A stretch of DNA of 64,000 nucleotides, taken from positions 42,557 to 106,556 of the forward strand of contig JABLUY010000030.1 of the NCBI GenBank assembly GCA_013306675.1, in the 5' to 3' direction. The position numbers were made by a program, and so were the translations under genes. Of the stretch, positions 47,401-56,831 are shown piece by piece. The notes below the pieces were generated by a model. It ran no database searches. It was given only the letters and a program-made list of their open reading frames with translations, and was not told the DNA's origin. Within the stretch, counting starts at the first letter, position 1. Each line of letters starts with the position of its first letter. The stretch comes from Thraustochytrium sp. TN22. Lineage: Eukaryota; Sar; Bigyra; Thraustochytrida; Thraustochytriidae.

Positions 47401-48062
47401 TTGTCGCCCTGGCACGCGAGACGTTGCTTCTTTCCCAGTTGCAGCGGCAGCTGGTAGCCTGCGGCAGCTACGCGCCTTCTCCCGGCCGCTCGCCTGGTCG
47501 CCGTAGGAAGTTGATTCACAGGGACGGCTGCCTCCTGGCCGCCGTCAGCGTCCAAGGCGAGTCGGTCCACGCGTGCCTGCCTGCAAGTGGATCAATCAAA
47601 GTCCGCTCAAGTGCTGCGCAGCGCGCCAAAGTGGGCATCGGCCGCGGCACAGTGGCGCAAGTCACGCGCGCAAGTGGGCCTCATTGCCAATCAAGCAGCG
47701 TGGCGCCACGCCGCGCGCGCCACAAGAGACAGCAGCAGCGGAGCGAGCGAGTCAGGAGGCCGACCCGGTCGGGGCGGCAAACCCAGCAGGCCAGCTCGAG
47801 GTCTGGCCCGAGGCGACCCCGCGCCGCCCGCACGCCCTCTCGCTCGCTGAGGCGGCCCCGCGCTGCGCTGCGCGGCGCTGCGCGGTCTCCGCGCTGAGGG
47901 CCTGGTGAGGCTGGCGCGTGCAAGTTGAGCCCCGAGGCGCACGGCGGGCGAGCTGCAGTTGCAGCAAGCCAGCCAGCCAGCCGAGCCGATCCCCCATTGG
48001 CCGGCCAAGCAGTCGCGCGACGCAGGACCGCGCCGGCAGCTGCGGCCAGGCCGCGGGAGAGG
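44478..48062. other. 3.6-kb gene-poor divergent region
   Basis: No open frame has convincing protein character. Contents: a GATCGATCGAT palindrome near 45096, a degenerate repeat-like stretch rich in TCGTGCGG/TTGCGGCT words at 45680-45950, a strong inverted repeat at 46583-46694 followed by a direct repeat (ATCCTGCGGGTCGGCCATCG at 46700 and 46760), and CTAGCTAG motifs at 46344-46351 and 46991-46997. The promoter of the sulfatase should lie at the right end. Confidence 0.5.
46583..46694. repeat. 42-bp inverted repeat
   Basis: Arms 46583-46624 and 46653-46694 are reverse complements with two mismatches and a 28-bp loop. Arms begin GGGCGCGTCGTCGTCGTGAG. Possibly a foldback element or a structured transcript. 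Confidence 0.85.
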
Positions 48063-49832
48063 ATGATGCGCTTGGCCACAAGGCTCCTGGTGCTCGTGGC
48101 GGCCTTCGCGCTTGGCCAGAGCCTGAGCGCCAAGAACGTCCTTCTCATCATCGCGGACGACCTGCGCGCTGAGCTGGGCGCCTATGGCTCCACCGACGTG
48201 AACACGCCCAACCTGGACGCGCTGGCCGCGGACAGCGTGCTGTTCGAGGGCGCGTACGCACAGATTCCCAAGTGTGGGCCGGAGCGCGCGTCAATGCTCA
48301 CGGGTCGCAACCCAACGACCACCAACTACTACTACCACACGAGCCAGAACGCGGAGCTCGCCACCGTGCGGACCGGCGTCAGCATGCCTGAGTACTTTGC
48401 GTCCAAGGGCTACACCACGGTGGGCTCCAGCAAGGTCTTCCACTTTAAAAAGGCCAACCAGGCGCTCTTTAGTCGCTACAAATGGCAGCCTGTCATCATC
48501 AACCGCTCCTGCAAGTCCTCCTCCGCCGTCTTTTGCTCGGTATCCAAGGAGTCCACGTGCCCCGACAAGCGCTCTGTGGACTACGCCATGCGCCAGATGC
48601 AGTATCTGAGCAAGCGCAAGTCCAAGCAGCCCTGGTTCATGGCTGTCGGCGTCCGCCGCCCCCACCTCAAGTGGGAGGTGCCCTCCTCGGTCTGCCCCGC
48701 AAGCGAGATCGACTCGCGCGAGGTCAGCGAGCCGGACCACAACTCGCTGCCCACGGACATTCCGGACGTTGCGCAGCGCAAGGTATGCGAGCCGCTGCAG
48801 GTTGCCAAGGAGCTCCAATCCATCAAGAGCAGCTACACTGCGTCGCTCACGATCACGGACGAAGTCACGCGGCAGCTTCGCCAGCGGTACTTTTGCGCGG
48901 TTGACTGGATTGATGTGCTCGTTGGCAAACTGCTCGATAAGGTCAAGGCGCTCGGCATTGAGGACGAGACCATTATCGCCTTCACGTCGGATCACGGCTT
49001 CAACCTCGGCGAGAACCAACAGTGGTGCAAGATGAGCCTCTTCGAGCCGGCCGTGCACGTGCCACTTATCGTGCGCGACCCGTCCACCAAATCGCAGCAC
49101 GGCACACAGCGCACGCAGCCTGTTCAGCTCGTTGACCTCATGCCCACCCTCGCCGAACTGGCCGGCGTGCCCATGACCGCCAGCGAGATTGTTTCCGGCA
49201 ACATGGACGCGCGGAGCTTTGCACATGTTGTGCGCGGCGACAGCTCGCCCAGCTCCGAGGCGCTGCAGGTACTCGCACAGGCGCCCGGTGTCGCCGGCTT
49301 TAACTTCTCCTACCCCATCGACGAGGTCTCCTTCTCGCTCGTGCAGCGCTGCGCGATCCCTGCCTGTGAGGGCGTGCCCATGTCCAAGTTCCAGGCCATG
49401 GGCTACTCTGTGCGCACCCATCGCTACCGCTACACGGAGTGGCGCAACTGGAACAAGGCCGGCTCGCAGGGTGACTTTTCGGACAGCGGCCTCATTGGCG
49501 CTGAGCTGTACGACTATGACGGCGAGGGCGAGGGCACCAACCTGTACGAGAGCACCAATGGCGAGCACGCTCAGGTTGCCGTGCTTGCGCCGTACCTGCG
49601 TGCTCACTTCGTGCCGTGCGAGACCACTACGAGCGGGAACACCATCACAAGCGTCTCGGCCTGCAGTGCTCGCGGCTCGCACTGCGTCTTTGCTGATGGC
49701 GCCTGCCTGTCGCGCGCCGACTGTGCCACGCTCGGCGCTGCCGACATTTCTGTTTGCGCTCTCTACGACCATTGCACCTGGACCGACGCCGGTACTTGCG
49801 CGGTCGACACGGCGAAGCTTCTCTTCGCCTGA
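48063..49832 (+). CDS. Secreted sulfatase, iduronate-2-sulfatase-like
   Basis: 589 residues from ATG 48063 (second Met at 48066); the upstream frame lacks character. A signal peptide occupies ~1-23 (RLATRLLVLVAAFALG). Alkaline-phosphatase-fold sulfatase: metal aspartates in IIADDLRAELG (D32-D33), active-site signature CGPERASMLTG (C71 to become formylglycine, R75, matching CxPxRxxxxTG), TSDHGFNLGE with the second metal pair, and HVPLIVRD. Asn-Tyr and KVFHFK segments resemble the iduronate-2-sulfatase branch, which removes 2-O-sulfate from glycosaminoglycan-like sugars. In an alga or osmotroph the natural substrate may be a sulfated polysaccharide (inferred). The last ~75 residues form a Cys-rich tail (eight Cys) not usual in the family. 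Confidence 0.88.
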   Translation: MMRLATRLLVLVAAFALGQSLSAKNVLLIIADDLRAELGAYGSTDVNTPNLDALAADSVLFEGAYAQIPKCGPERASMLTGRNPTTTNYYYHTSQNAELATVRTGVSMPEYFASKGYTTVGSSKVFHFKKANQALFSRYKWQPVIINRSCKSSSAVFCSVSKESTCPDKRSVDYAMRQMQYLSKRKSKQPWFMAVGVRRPHLKWEVPSSVCPASEIDSREVSEPDHNSLPTDIPDVAQRKVCEPLQVAKELQSIKSSYTASLTITDEVTRQLRQRYFCAVDWIDVLVGKLLDKVKALGIEDETIIAFTSDHGFNLGENQQWCKMSLFEPAVHVPLIVRDPSTKSQHGTQRTQPVQLVDLMPTLAELAGVPMTASEIVSGNMDARSFAHVVRGDSSPSSEALQVLAQAPGVAGFNFSYPIDEVSFSLVQRCAIPACEGVPMSKFQAMGYSVRTHRYRYTEWRNWNKAGSQGDFSDSGLIGAELYDYDGEGEGTNLYESTNGEHAQVAVLAPYLRAHFVPCETTTSGNTITSVSACSARGSHCVFADGACLSRADCATLGAADISVCALYDHCTWTDAGTCAVDTAKLLFA

Positions 49833-50766
49833 TCGATCGATCGCATCTGATTTCATTCAGGGTAAAGACGCCAGCCTAGCGGCTCGCCCTCACCCGCCTG
49901 CCTCCCTGTTTCTCTGCAGACAGGACCTCTATTCGCCCAAAAGATGCTGACTTGCGCGCGCCACGCGCGCAAGAACACCAGCTGCTCTAGCCAGTTGCCA
50001 TGGACGGGGCCTCGTCGGCCCCACTGTAGTAAAAACAAGCATCTGCCGTGCGAACGCAGTATTGTTCACTTCCACTTGAGGCCCCGCCAGCGCAGACGCC
50101 TGCACCCATTTCGCTTGTCCAGCGCCTGCCGTTGCCTCGCACTCTCCTCATCCTCGCCGCCCCATGTGTCCATGCACTGCACGTGTCCACCTCCTGACCT
50201 GCCTCCGGGTCAACCTTGGATGCTTGTCACTGCCGTCACAGCAATGGTCCAGGGAAATCCGGGCACCTTTGGCCTGCAGTGCAGGTCCAGTGCAGTGAAT
50301 GTGCTTGCCCACGACAGCCATCCTGGCCATGACCAAGCTTTATCACTTCGCACACGACGGGTCCTCGCCGCCGGATCATCTCAGGCTCTGCTAGCCGACC
50401 CGTCTGCAGAGACTCCGGCTCTCGGAGTCCAAGTCCGCCGCTGGCTTCGCTCTGGCTGCGCTCGCCTTAGAGAGCAGCAGAACCCGATCGCGGCACGCTC
50501 GCCGGCGCGCCGGAGAGCTGCGTCGCGCCGTCGTCCGTCGCGGCGAGCTCGTGCTGACGCGGCGGGCAGCAAGCCTGGCGCGTCCATCGACTCGGGTCAG
50601 GTCGCGAGCTTTCCCACGCTCGAGCTCCAGCTAGTCCATCCAGCTAGCGAGGCTCGACTCAAGCTCGCGACGGTCGGTCGCGGCGCGGCTCGAGCTCGCT
50701 GGAAGCAGTCGAACAATCGTGCTGGCGGGCTAGCTAGCTAGCTTGCTTGCCTGCTTGCTTGCCAGG
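49833..50766. other. Intergenic, no gene seen
   Basis: 934 bp between sulfatase and BAR-like genes, both on the plus strand. A GATCGATCGATCG palindrome directly follows the sulfatase stop (~49832-49844). A GCTAGCTAGCTAGC run with CTTGC repeats lies immediately before the next start (50728-50760). Confidence 0.55.
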
Positions 50767-52371
50767 ATGACGAGTAACCTAAAGCTGCTGCGGCAAAAGT
50801 ACCTCGCCGGCAGCAACAGCGTGCCGGAAAGCGTGCGCGCGAAGCGTGACGGACTGGTGGAAATGCGCAAGGAGCTGGACCAGCTCACGGGCGCGCTGCA
50901 GCGCTGGGAACGTGCCATCGAGTTGCTCTCCGACACGAACACGCGCTTCCACGTGGCGCTGCGGGACCCAGACTTTGCCTTCGCGGACCGCAGAGACGGG
51001 CTACATGGGCCCGACACGACGGACGGCGAGTGCACAGCAAAGCTGCGCGAGGCGTGCGCGTCGCTGCAGCAAAAGTCGGCTCTCATGGCCGCGCTGGAAA
51101 AGCGTGTGTCGGAGCTGGAGACGCTCTCGCAAGCGCGGCAGCGCGCCGAACGCAAGCACACCGACGCGTGCAAGAAGGACCCAAGCTCCGACAAGGCCAT
51201 CAAGCTCAAGGACGCCGCGGACGAGGCCTCCTGGCGCTACTTGGATGCGCTCGCCGAGGTGGAGGGCTCCATGGAATTCTTCATCGAGCAGGCGCAGGGC
51301 AGCGGCGCGCTGGGCATCGCGCGGAACGAGCTTGCCACGCTCAAGCAAATGCAGATCCTGATGTTTGAGACCTGCCTCACCTATTCGCGCAAGGGGTTTG
51401 TGAAGCAGCCAGACGATTGGAAGGTCGGCATGCGCGAGAACGAGCTGACCGCCTTTTGCAGCGACAAGGATGCCAGCGTCGCGCAGTTCCGCGAGGAGTT
51501 CCTCGATCGCGCGCTCAAGGCCGCCAACCTCGCGTCCATGGAACACCTCACTTCTCGCTTCGGCAGCGTGACCTCGTCGGACTCGAGCATGCGCTCGGCG
51601 ATGCGCCGCCTCTCGCGCCACGGCACGGCCTCCTCCTCAGTGGACGGCCTGCCTTCGCCGACCTCAAGTGTCGGCCGCCAGCGATCCATATCCTCGGCCA
51701 ACAGCAACGCGTCGCTCTCGCCGCCCAGCTCGCCGAGCCCTTACGCGCGTAAGACCTCCGAGGCTTCGGTCGCCGGCCTCGGGCCGCGGCCCACGTCGAC
51801 TTCGGACGCGCCGCCGCCGCCACCTCCACCGCCGCCGCCGCCTCCTCGGATGGACCTTGACCAGGGCTCCGAGGCGCCTGCGGGCCCTCCTCCCCCGCCG
51901 CCGCCCCCGCCGCCGCCCCCTCTGCCGATCATCAACCCGAAGCACTCCGTCGAGACCCCGCCGACGCAGAATTTCCCGCCGCCGCCGCCCCTGCCGCTGA
52001 GCACGTCGTCCGTCTCGACGTCTGAGATCACGCCGCCGCGCTCGCCGGCACCCAGTCCGAAGGCTGCCCACGGCCACGAGCAAGTCGGCGTGGACGGCGA
52101 CGACGACGACGAGGTCGCCCCGCCGCTTCCGCCTCGAACAGACTCTCGGCGCAGGCATTCCGAGGCGCTCGTCGGCGACAGCAGCACGGGCGCTGCAGAG
52201 CCGACTGCGCAGCAGGAGCCTGACGCCAAGATCCGCGCACGCATCAGCGGGTCCTTTCTCATCGGCGACCTCAATGCGCTCTGGAAGGAGTACGTGGACC
52301 GCGAGACCGGCGACTCCTTCTGGGTCAACAGCTCCATGACCGAGATCACTTCCGAGCGGCCCCCAGAATAA
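50767..52371 (+). CDS. BAR-like coiled-coil protein with polyproline tracts and C-terminal WW-like domain
   Basis: 534 residues from ATG 50767. Residues ~1-240 are helical and charged (GLVEMRKELDQLTGALQRWE, MAALEKRVSELETLSQ, ADEASWRYLDALAEVEGSM), with the length and pattern of a BAR/IMD-type membrane-curving dimer; this is by pattern only. A Ser-rich hinge follows, then polyproline runs (~350-420) with 12 consecutive prolines twice, typical profilin/SH3 ligands. The C-terminus (ALWKEYVDRETGDSFWVN, then ERPPE) fits a WW domain with both tryptophans and the final proline. A role linking membrane shape to actin is inferred. Tandem with the RRM-CID gene 154 bp downstream. Confidence 0.72.
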   Translation: MTSNLKLLRQKYLAGSNSVPESVRAKRDGLVEMRKELDQLTGALQRWERAIELLSDTNTRFHVALRDPDFAFADRRDGLHGPDTTDGECTAKLREACASLQQKSALMAALEKRVSELETLSQARQRAERKHTDACKKDPSSDKAIKLKDAADEASWRYLDALAEVEGSMEFFIEQAQGSGALGIARNELATLKQMQILMFETCLTYSRKGFVKQPDDWKVGMRENELTAFCSDKDASVAQFREEFLDRALKAANLASMEHLTSRFGSVTSSDSSMRSAMRRLSRHGTASSSVDGLPSPTSSVGRQRSISSANSNASLSPPSSPSPYARKTSEASVAGLGPRPTSTSDAPPPPPPPPPPPPRMDLDQGSEAPAGPPPPPPPPPPPPLPIINPKHSVETPPTQNFPPPPPLPLSTSSVSTSEITPPRSPAPSPKAAHGHEQVGVDGDDDDEVAPPLPPRTDSRRRHSEALVGDSSTGAAEPTAQQEPDAKIRARISGSFLIGDLNALWKEYVDRETGDSFWVNSSMTEITSERPPE

Positions 52372-52525
52372 TCCAGTGTGCAAAGTCGTTCGATGGGTGC
52401 CCGTTTTGCTTGATGGTTGACGCTTCCTTGCTGATTGACGACGATGCTTTGGTGCTTGGCCGGTGTTTCCTCGTCGCGGTCCTGGGCGGGTCGTTGAAGT
52501 AAGAAAGCACGTGCAGAACGCCATC

Positions 52526-53908
52526 ATGAGCAGTGCCGCCGCCGCCGAGGACGACGACCCATTCGCGGCGTCGAGTGAGGAAGAGGAGGAACGGCCGCGC
52601 GTCCGTGCCCCCTTCCGTGGCGGCGGCGCTGGGCGGCGGCGGCCGCGGGCGGCGGCCGGCGGCGGCGAGGATGATGGCGCCGCCGCGAGCGCCGGCGGCG
52701 TCCGCCTGCGGCTGCAGAGCCTGCGCGCGGCAGACGAGGCGCAGCGCGAGCGGGTGGCTCGCCGCGTGCGCAAGGAGAACCAGCACAAGTCGGCCAACGT
52801 GCTCGTGCGCGGCCTGAGGCCCGAGGTGCGCCTGCACGAGCTGGAGGCGCTCCTGAGCGCGCACGGCACAGTCGCCGCCATCGTGCTCGAGACGGACGAG
52901 GACGCGCTCGCGTGGTCCATGCAGGCGCGGGTCCTCTTTGGTTGCGTGGAGGACGCCGAGCGCGCTTTCATCGCCGTGGTTGGGCGCGAGTTTCACGGTC
53001 GCGCCCTCGAGCTCGACTGGGCGCCCCCCGTGCGCGACGTGGAGGAGGCCCGTCGCGCGTACGCGGAGCGCAGGCGGCGCGAGGCGGCCGCCTCCGAGGA
53101 TGACGGAGCTGGTCCCGGATCCGAGGCGTCCGTGGACGAGGGCGGCACCGGCGCGGCGCGCGAGCGCGCCAGGGACGACGCCTTCAGCGCACTCCTGCGC
53201 CGCGAGCGTGATGAGTTGGACTCCTGGCTCGAGGCGCTGGATGACTCGCGCCGCAGTGTGGCCGCTGTCATGATGTTCTGTATCGACCACGCGGACGCCG
53301 CGGCAGACTGCGTGGCCATGGTCGTCCGCGAGCTGGATCGCGCCGACGCGCCGCTCCCCTCCCCCGAGCGTGCCTACAGGCTGCTCTACGTGCTGTCGGA
53401 CCTGGTCTACAACTCCAATGCGTCCGTGCCCAAGGCTGCGCGATATCGGCCACTCATTGAAGCGCGCCTGCCGCTCGTCATGCACATGATGCATCGTGTG
53501 CTCGCCTCCCTAGCTGGCTTCCAGGCGGAGCTCTTCGCAGCGCGTGTGAACGCCGTTCTGCAGGGCTGGGAGCGCCGGCTCACATTTTCCGCACACTTTC
53601 TGGGCGGCCTGCGTCTTGGGTTCCAGGTGAATGTTCTCGACAAAGTCCATGCCTCGTACGCGCCCGCGGCCGGGGACAACCGCCTGGCCTCCTTGGAGGA
53701 GGTCAAGGCGGCCCTGCTCCGTTTCGGCCTTCCATGCGCGCCAGAGGACGACCGCGACGCCGCCCTGGGCCGCCTCTCCTTCGCACAGGACCGCATCGCG
53801 AAGGCGGCACAGGATTGGGAGGCGCCTTCTTACCCGTCGTCCATGGATGGGGAGTCTTTGACCGCCGACGACCTTGTGGCGCTCTCGGCGCCAGAAACGC
53901 TCACATGA
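52526..53908 (+). CDS. RRM and CID protein, U2SURP (SR140)-like
   Basis: 460 residues from ATG 52526. An acidic/Gly-Arg-rich N-terminus (~1-60), a helix with RRVRKENQHKS, an RRM at ~88-170 (VLVRGLRPEVRLHELEALL, ARVLFGCVEDAERAF, then GRALELDW), a charged linker, and a CID at ~215-355 (LRRERDELDSWLEALDDSRR, FCIDHADAAADC, RLLYVLSDLVYNSN, VNAVLQGWERRLTF). This RRM plus CID arrangement is that of the U2-snRNP-associated SR140 protein, which acts in splicing; CIDs of the family bind phosphorylated polymerase II tails. The SURP motif that normally sits between the two was not found, and the RS-type tail is absent, so the protein is about half the human length. Confidence 0.78.
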   Translation: MSSAAAAEDDDPFAASSEEEEERPRVRAPFRGGGAGRRRPRAAAGGGEDDGAAASAGGVRLRLQSLRAADEAQRERVARRVRKENQHKSANVLVRGLRPEVRLHELEALLSAHGTVAAIVLETDEDALAWSMQARVLFGCVEDAERAFIAVVGREFHGRALELDWAPPVRDVEEARRAYAERRRREAAASEDDGAGPGSEASVDEGGTGAARERARDDAFSALLRRERDELDSWLEALDDSRRSVAAVMMFCIDHADAAADCVAMVVRELDRADAPLPSPERAYRLLYVLSDLVYNSNASVPKAARYRPLIEARLPLVMHMMHRVLASLAGFQAELFAARVNAVLQGWERRLTFSAHFLGGLRLGFQVNVLDKVHASYAPAAGDNRLASLEEVKAALLRFGLPCAPEDDRDAALGRLSFAQDRIAKAAQDWEAPSYPSSMDGESLTADDLVALSAPETLT

Positions 53909-54166
53909 GCGCGTACAATGACATCGTGAAGACTTGCAAATCTACAACACAACTGCGTGGTAGCCCCAGAACATGAGAACGACCGGACCAAAAATTGCTG
54001 CTTTGGACGCTTGGCGTTGACCTTCTCTTCGTGTGCTGTGCTGTGCTGTGCTTGCGTCGCGCATCTGGGTCGAAACAGAATCTACCTCTGACGAAGACCT
54101 AAGGTGACGGCATCGAGCTTCCTCTCTTGCTACAAACAACTACGGAGCGCCGCGGACTGTGTCAAT

Positions 54167-55951
54167 TTAAGTGGATTTGGGGTGGGCGTCATCTGACGCT
54201 GCTTTGGACTTGGCGGCAGCGACCTTCTTCTCAAGCTCCTCAGCGTGCTTGAGAGCCTTCTTGCCCTCGCGTTCGAGCGTTTCCACGCGAGAGGAGGCCC
54301 CGCGCAGCTTCTGCTGCAGGTCCGCGGCCCTGTCCCGCTCCTGCTTCGCCTTGGCCTCTGACGCCTTGTCGTAGCTGCGCAAGCCGCTGGCAACGGCCTC
54401 CTGCTGAAAGACCATCTTCTTGTACTGCTCGTGCACCTTCTTGGCCTTCTCCAGCTCATCGAAACGGAGATTGACGTCCTTCCAGACCTTTTCCATCTCG
54501 CGGCGAGTGGGCAGCGGCCCGACCTGGCCGTCGTGCTTGTTGTCATCCGCCGCGAAGCGCACGCGGCGCTCGGCACCGGGCGCGCCGTCCGCTGGCGCGA
54601 CGCCGCTGGCGCCGTCCACATCCAGGTCCTCGTCCTCGGGCGCGGCGCCGACGCCAGCGCCCACGACGGGCGCGGCGCTCGCGGCCGAGCCCCTCGAGCG
54701 AGGCGAGATCCAGTACCTGTTGACGTGGTAATCGACCGGGGCGGGTCCACCCAGGGGGCGCAAGCCGGCGTGGCGCGACTTGGCGTCCATGCCGGCGCTC
54801 TCGCTCACGAGAAGCGCGAAGAGCGCGATGACGCTGGTCACGTTGGGCTGGCCCAACAGGTCGGGGCGGTCTGCGACGAGCAAGGCGCCGGCAGCGAGCG
54901 CCGCGGCGATGGATGCTGACGCAATGCCCTTGACAAAGTGCAGGCGGCCGCCAATGATGCCGCGCAAAATGGTGACGATGCCAAAGAAGGTACAAAAGGC
55001 GCCCGGCAGCGAGGCCTCAAAGCGCGCGCCGCACGCGGGCAGGCACGACACGTCGAAAAGCTCCGGCCAGGACAGCGAATGGTCCAGCACGGCGGCCAGG
55101 CGCGCGAAGCGTGGGTCGTCAAGGCCGAGGTTCAGCGCAGACACGGATGCCTCGGCGAAGCGCAGCACGACGAGCAGGTTGAAGAGCACGACGGCCGACT
55201 TGGACGCCAGAGCGAGCGCCTCGATGACGCCGGCGCGCACCAGCGCGTCGTGCGCGAGCAGGAGCCCGAAGCCGCCCCAGAGCGCGACGGGCGCCAAATC
55301 CCGCACCAAAATGGCCTGATGGATGGTCCCGTCCGCGATGATGGCGGCCGCCAGCACCGCGGCCATGACGTTCAGGTACCGCAGGTGCCGCGAGTACACG
55401 GAGAGCGCCAGCACGCCCACCGGCACAACGATGCGCGTTGGGTACTCGTCCATGAGCTCGGACTGCGCAACGCACACGAAGGCCAGCACGTAGCCGACGG
55501 CGCCCAGCACCGGGCTGCGCTTTGACACCAGGTGGCCGAGCACGGCGGCGGTCAGCACGACCGCCGCGCCGCTGGCGCGCATCGCCGCGTCCGTGGGGCC
55601 CGTGGGCCCGGCCCCCGTCACTCGCGCCAGGGGCCCGCGCAGGTCCAGGTCAAAGCCCACGCCCGGCAGCACGTGGCCGACCCTGGCCACGCTCGCCATG
55701 GCGCCGTCCGCGTTCGTCGCCAGCACCGCGCCGACGAGGCCCACGACGAAGGCCATGAGGAAGGCGTCGCACGCGCGCGAGATCCACGCCAGCACGATGA
55801 AGATCCACACGGCCCTCATCGCCATCACCTGCTCGAGCTCGGGCGCGCCGTACACCATGGCGCCCCTGCTGCTCAGCAGTCCCTGCGCCACGGCCTCCGC
55901 GACGGCCGCCGCGGCGCTGACGCTCGCCCCGTCGCGCAAGCCGGCCGTCAT
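54167..55951 (-). CDS. Polytopic membrane protein with cytosolic C-terminal coiled coil, unrecognised
   Basis: 594 residues from ATG 55951; the open frame upstream is alanine/arginine repeat. About nine to ten hydrophobic helices lie between ~45 and ~430 (e.g. VWIFIVLAWISRACDAFLMA, AAVVLTAAVLGHLV, AVGYVLAFVCVA, AFCTFFGIVTILRGIIGG, VTSVIALFALLVSE). A linker with NRYWISPRSRGS and an acidic patch leads to a ~110-residue coiled coil (KVWKDVNLRFDELEKAKKVH, then ADLQQKLRGASSRVETLERE). No transporter signature identified. The layout suggests a membrane-tethered scaffold, but nothing proves it. Confidence 0.7.
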   Translation of the reverse strand: MTAGLRDGASVSAAAAVAEAVAQGLLSSRGAMVYGAPELEQVMAMRAVWIFIVLAWISRACDAFLMAFVVGLVGAVLATNADGAMASVARVGHVLPGVGFDLDLRGPLARVTGAGPTGPTDAAMRASGAAVVLTAAVLGHLVSKRSPVLGAVGYVLAFVCVAQSELMDEYPTRIVVPVGVLALSVYSRHLRYLNVMAAVLAAAIIADGTIHQAILVRDLAPVALWGGFGLLLAHDALVRAGVIEALALASKSAVVLFNLLVVLRFAEASVSALNLGLDDPRFARLAAVLDHSLSWPELFDVSCLPACGARFEASLPGAFCTFFGIVTILRGIIGGRLHFVKGIASASIAAALAAGALLVADRPDLLGQPNVTSVIALFALLVSESAGMDAKSRHAGLRPLGGPAPVDYHVNRYWISPRSRGSAASAAPVVGAGVGAAPEDEDLDVDGASGVAPADGAPGAERRVRFAADDNKHDGQVGPLPTRREMEKVWKDVNLRFDELEKAKKVHEQYKKMVFQQEAVASGLRSYDKASEAKAKQERDRAADLQQKLRGASSRVETLEREGKKALKHAEELEKKVAAAKSKAASDDAHPKST

Positions 55952-56831
55952 GCCGCCGCCGGCCGCCGCGCCGCCGCCGCTCGCGCGAGCCGCTGCCGCT
56001 GCGTCTGCCGCCGCGCGCGCCGCCGCCGCCGCCGCCGCCGCGCGCCGGGCCGCGCTCGAGCGCTCAGCGCGGAGTCTTGGCTTGGGGTTCTGGCCGCCAG
56101 AACGGCGGCCAAGCGCGGCGATGACGACGCCTCTCCGCCTCGCCGCCGACCTACCTCGCGCAGCGGCCGCCGGCCGGCCTCGAGGCTCGGCGAGGCTCGG
56201 CGGGGCGCTTCTCGACCTCGGACGCCTGCTCGGCTGCGTCCTTTTGCGGATGCTTGCTTGATCCTGGCCTGCAGCGATGACGACGATGATGCACTGCATG
56301 CAGTCCGGCAATGCAGTGCAGTGCAGGCAAGCAGCAGAAGATGATCTGATGATGCAGACCAGCTTCAAGTCGTAAAGCACGCGGGCAGCGCCGTTTGCGT
56401 GGCGCAGGCCGGGCCACTACCCACCGTGGCGTCCGTGATCATGATGAGCGTGACCGTGACAGCGGGTTCGGGACGAAAAGAGGATAAGATGGGTCTGATG
56501 GGCGACGTCTCGCCAGTGGCGTGGACGGGCCCTGAGGAACACAGCTACTACGTAGAAAGACAGAGAGGAGGCGAGCAGGTCGTGGCGAGAGAGGCGAAGG
56601 CGATCCGGGCGAGTCGACCTGATCATCAGGGAGTGTGCAAGGGGGGGCCGGGCCGGGCCCGGGTCGACCTCGAGCTGGCTGGGCGAGTCCGGGTCGATCT
56701 TGTCGATCAAGTCGACTGTGAGCAGGTCGAGGTCGTCGTCGACCTACTGCCAGCCAAGCTCAGGCTCTGAGCTCGGCGAAGCGCTCGGCGAAGCGCTCCG
56801 CGAAGCGCTTGACAAGGCCCGCGAGCCGCGC
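55952..56831. other. Intergenic, no gene seen
   Basis: 880 bp between two minus-strand genes. Next to the left gene is a (GCC)n alanine-coding-like tract (55955-56060). A GCGAAGCGCTCG tandem run lies at ~56775-56810, just past the RGS gene stop. No gene supported. Confidence 0.5.
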
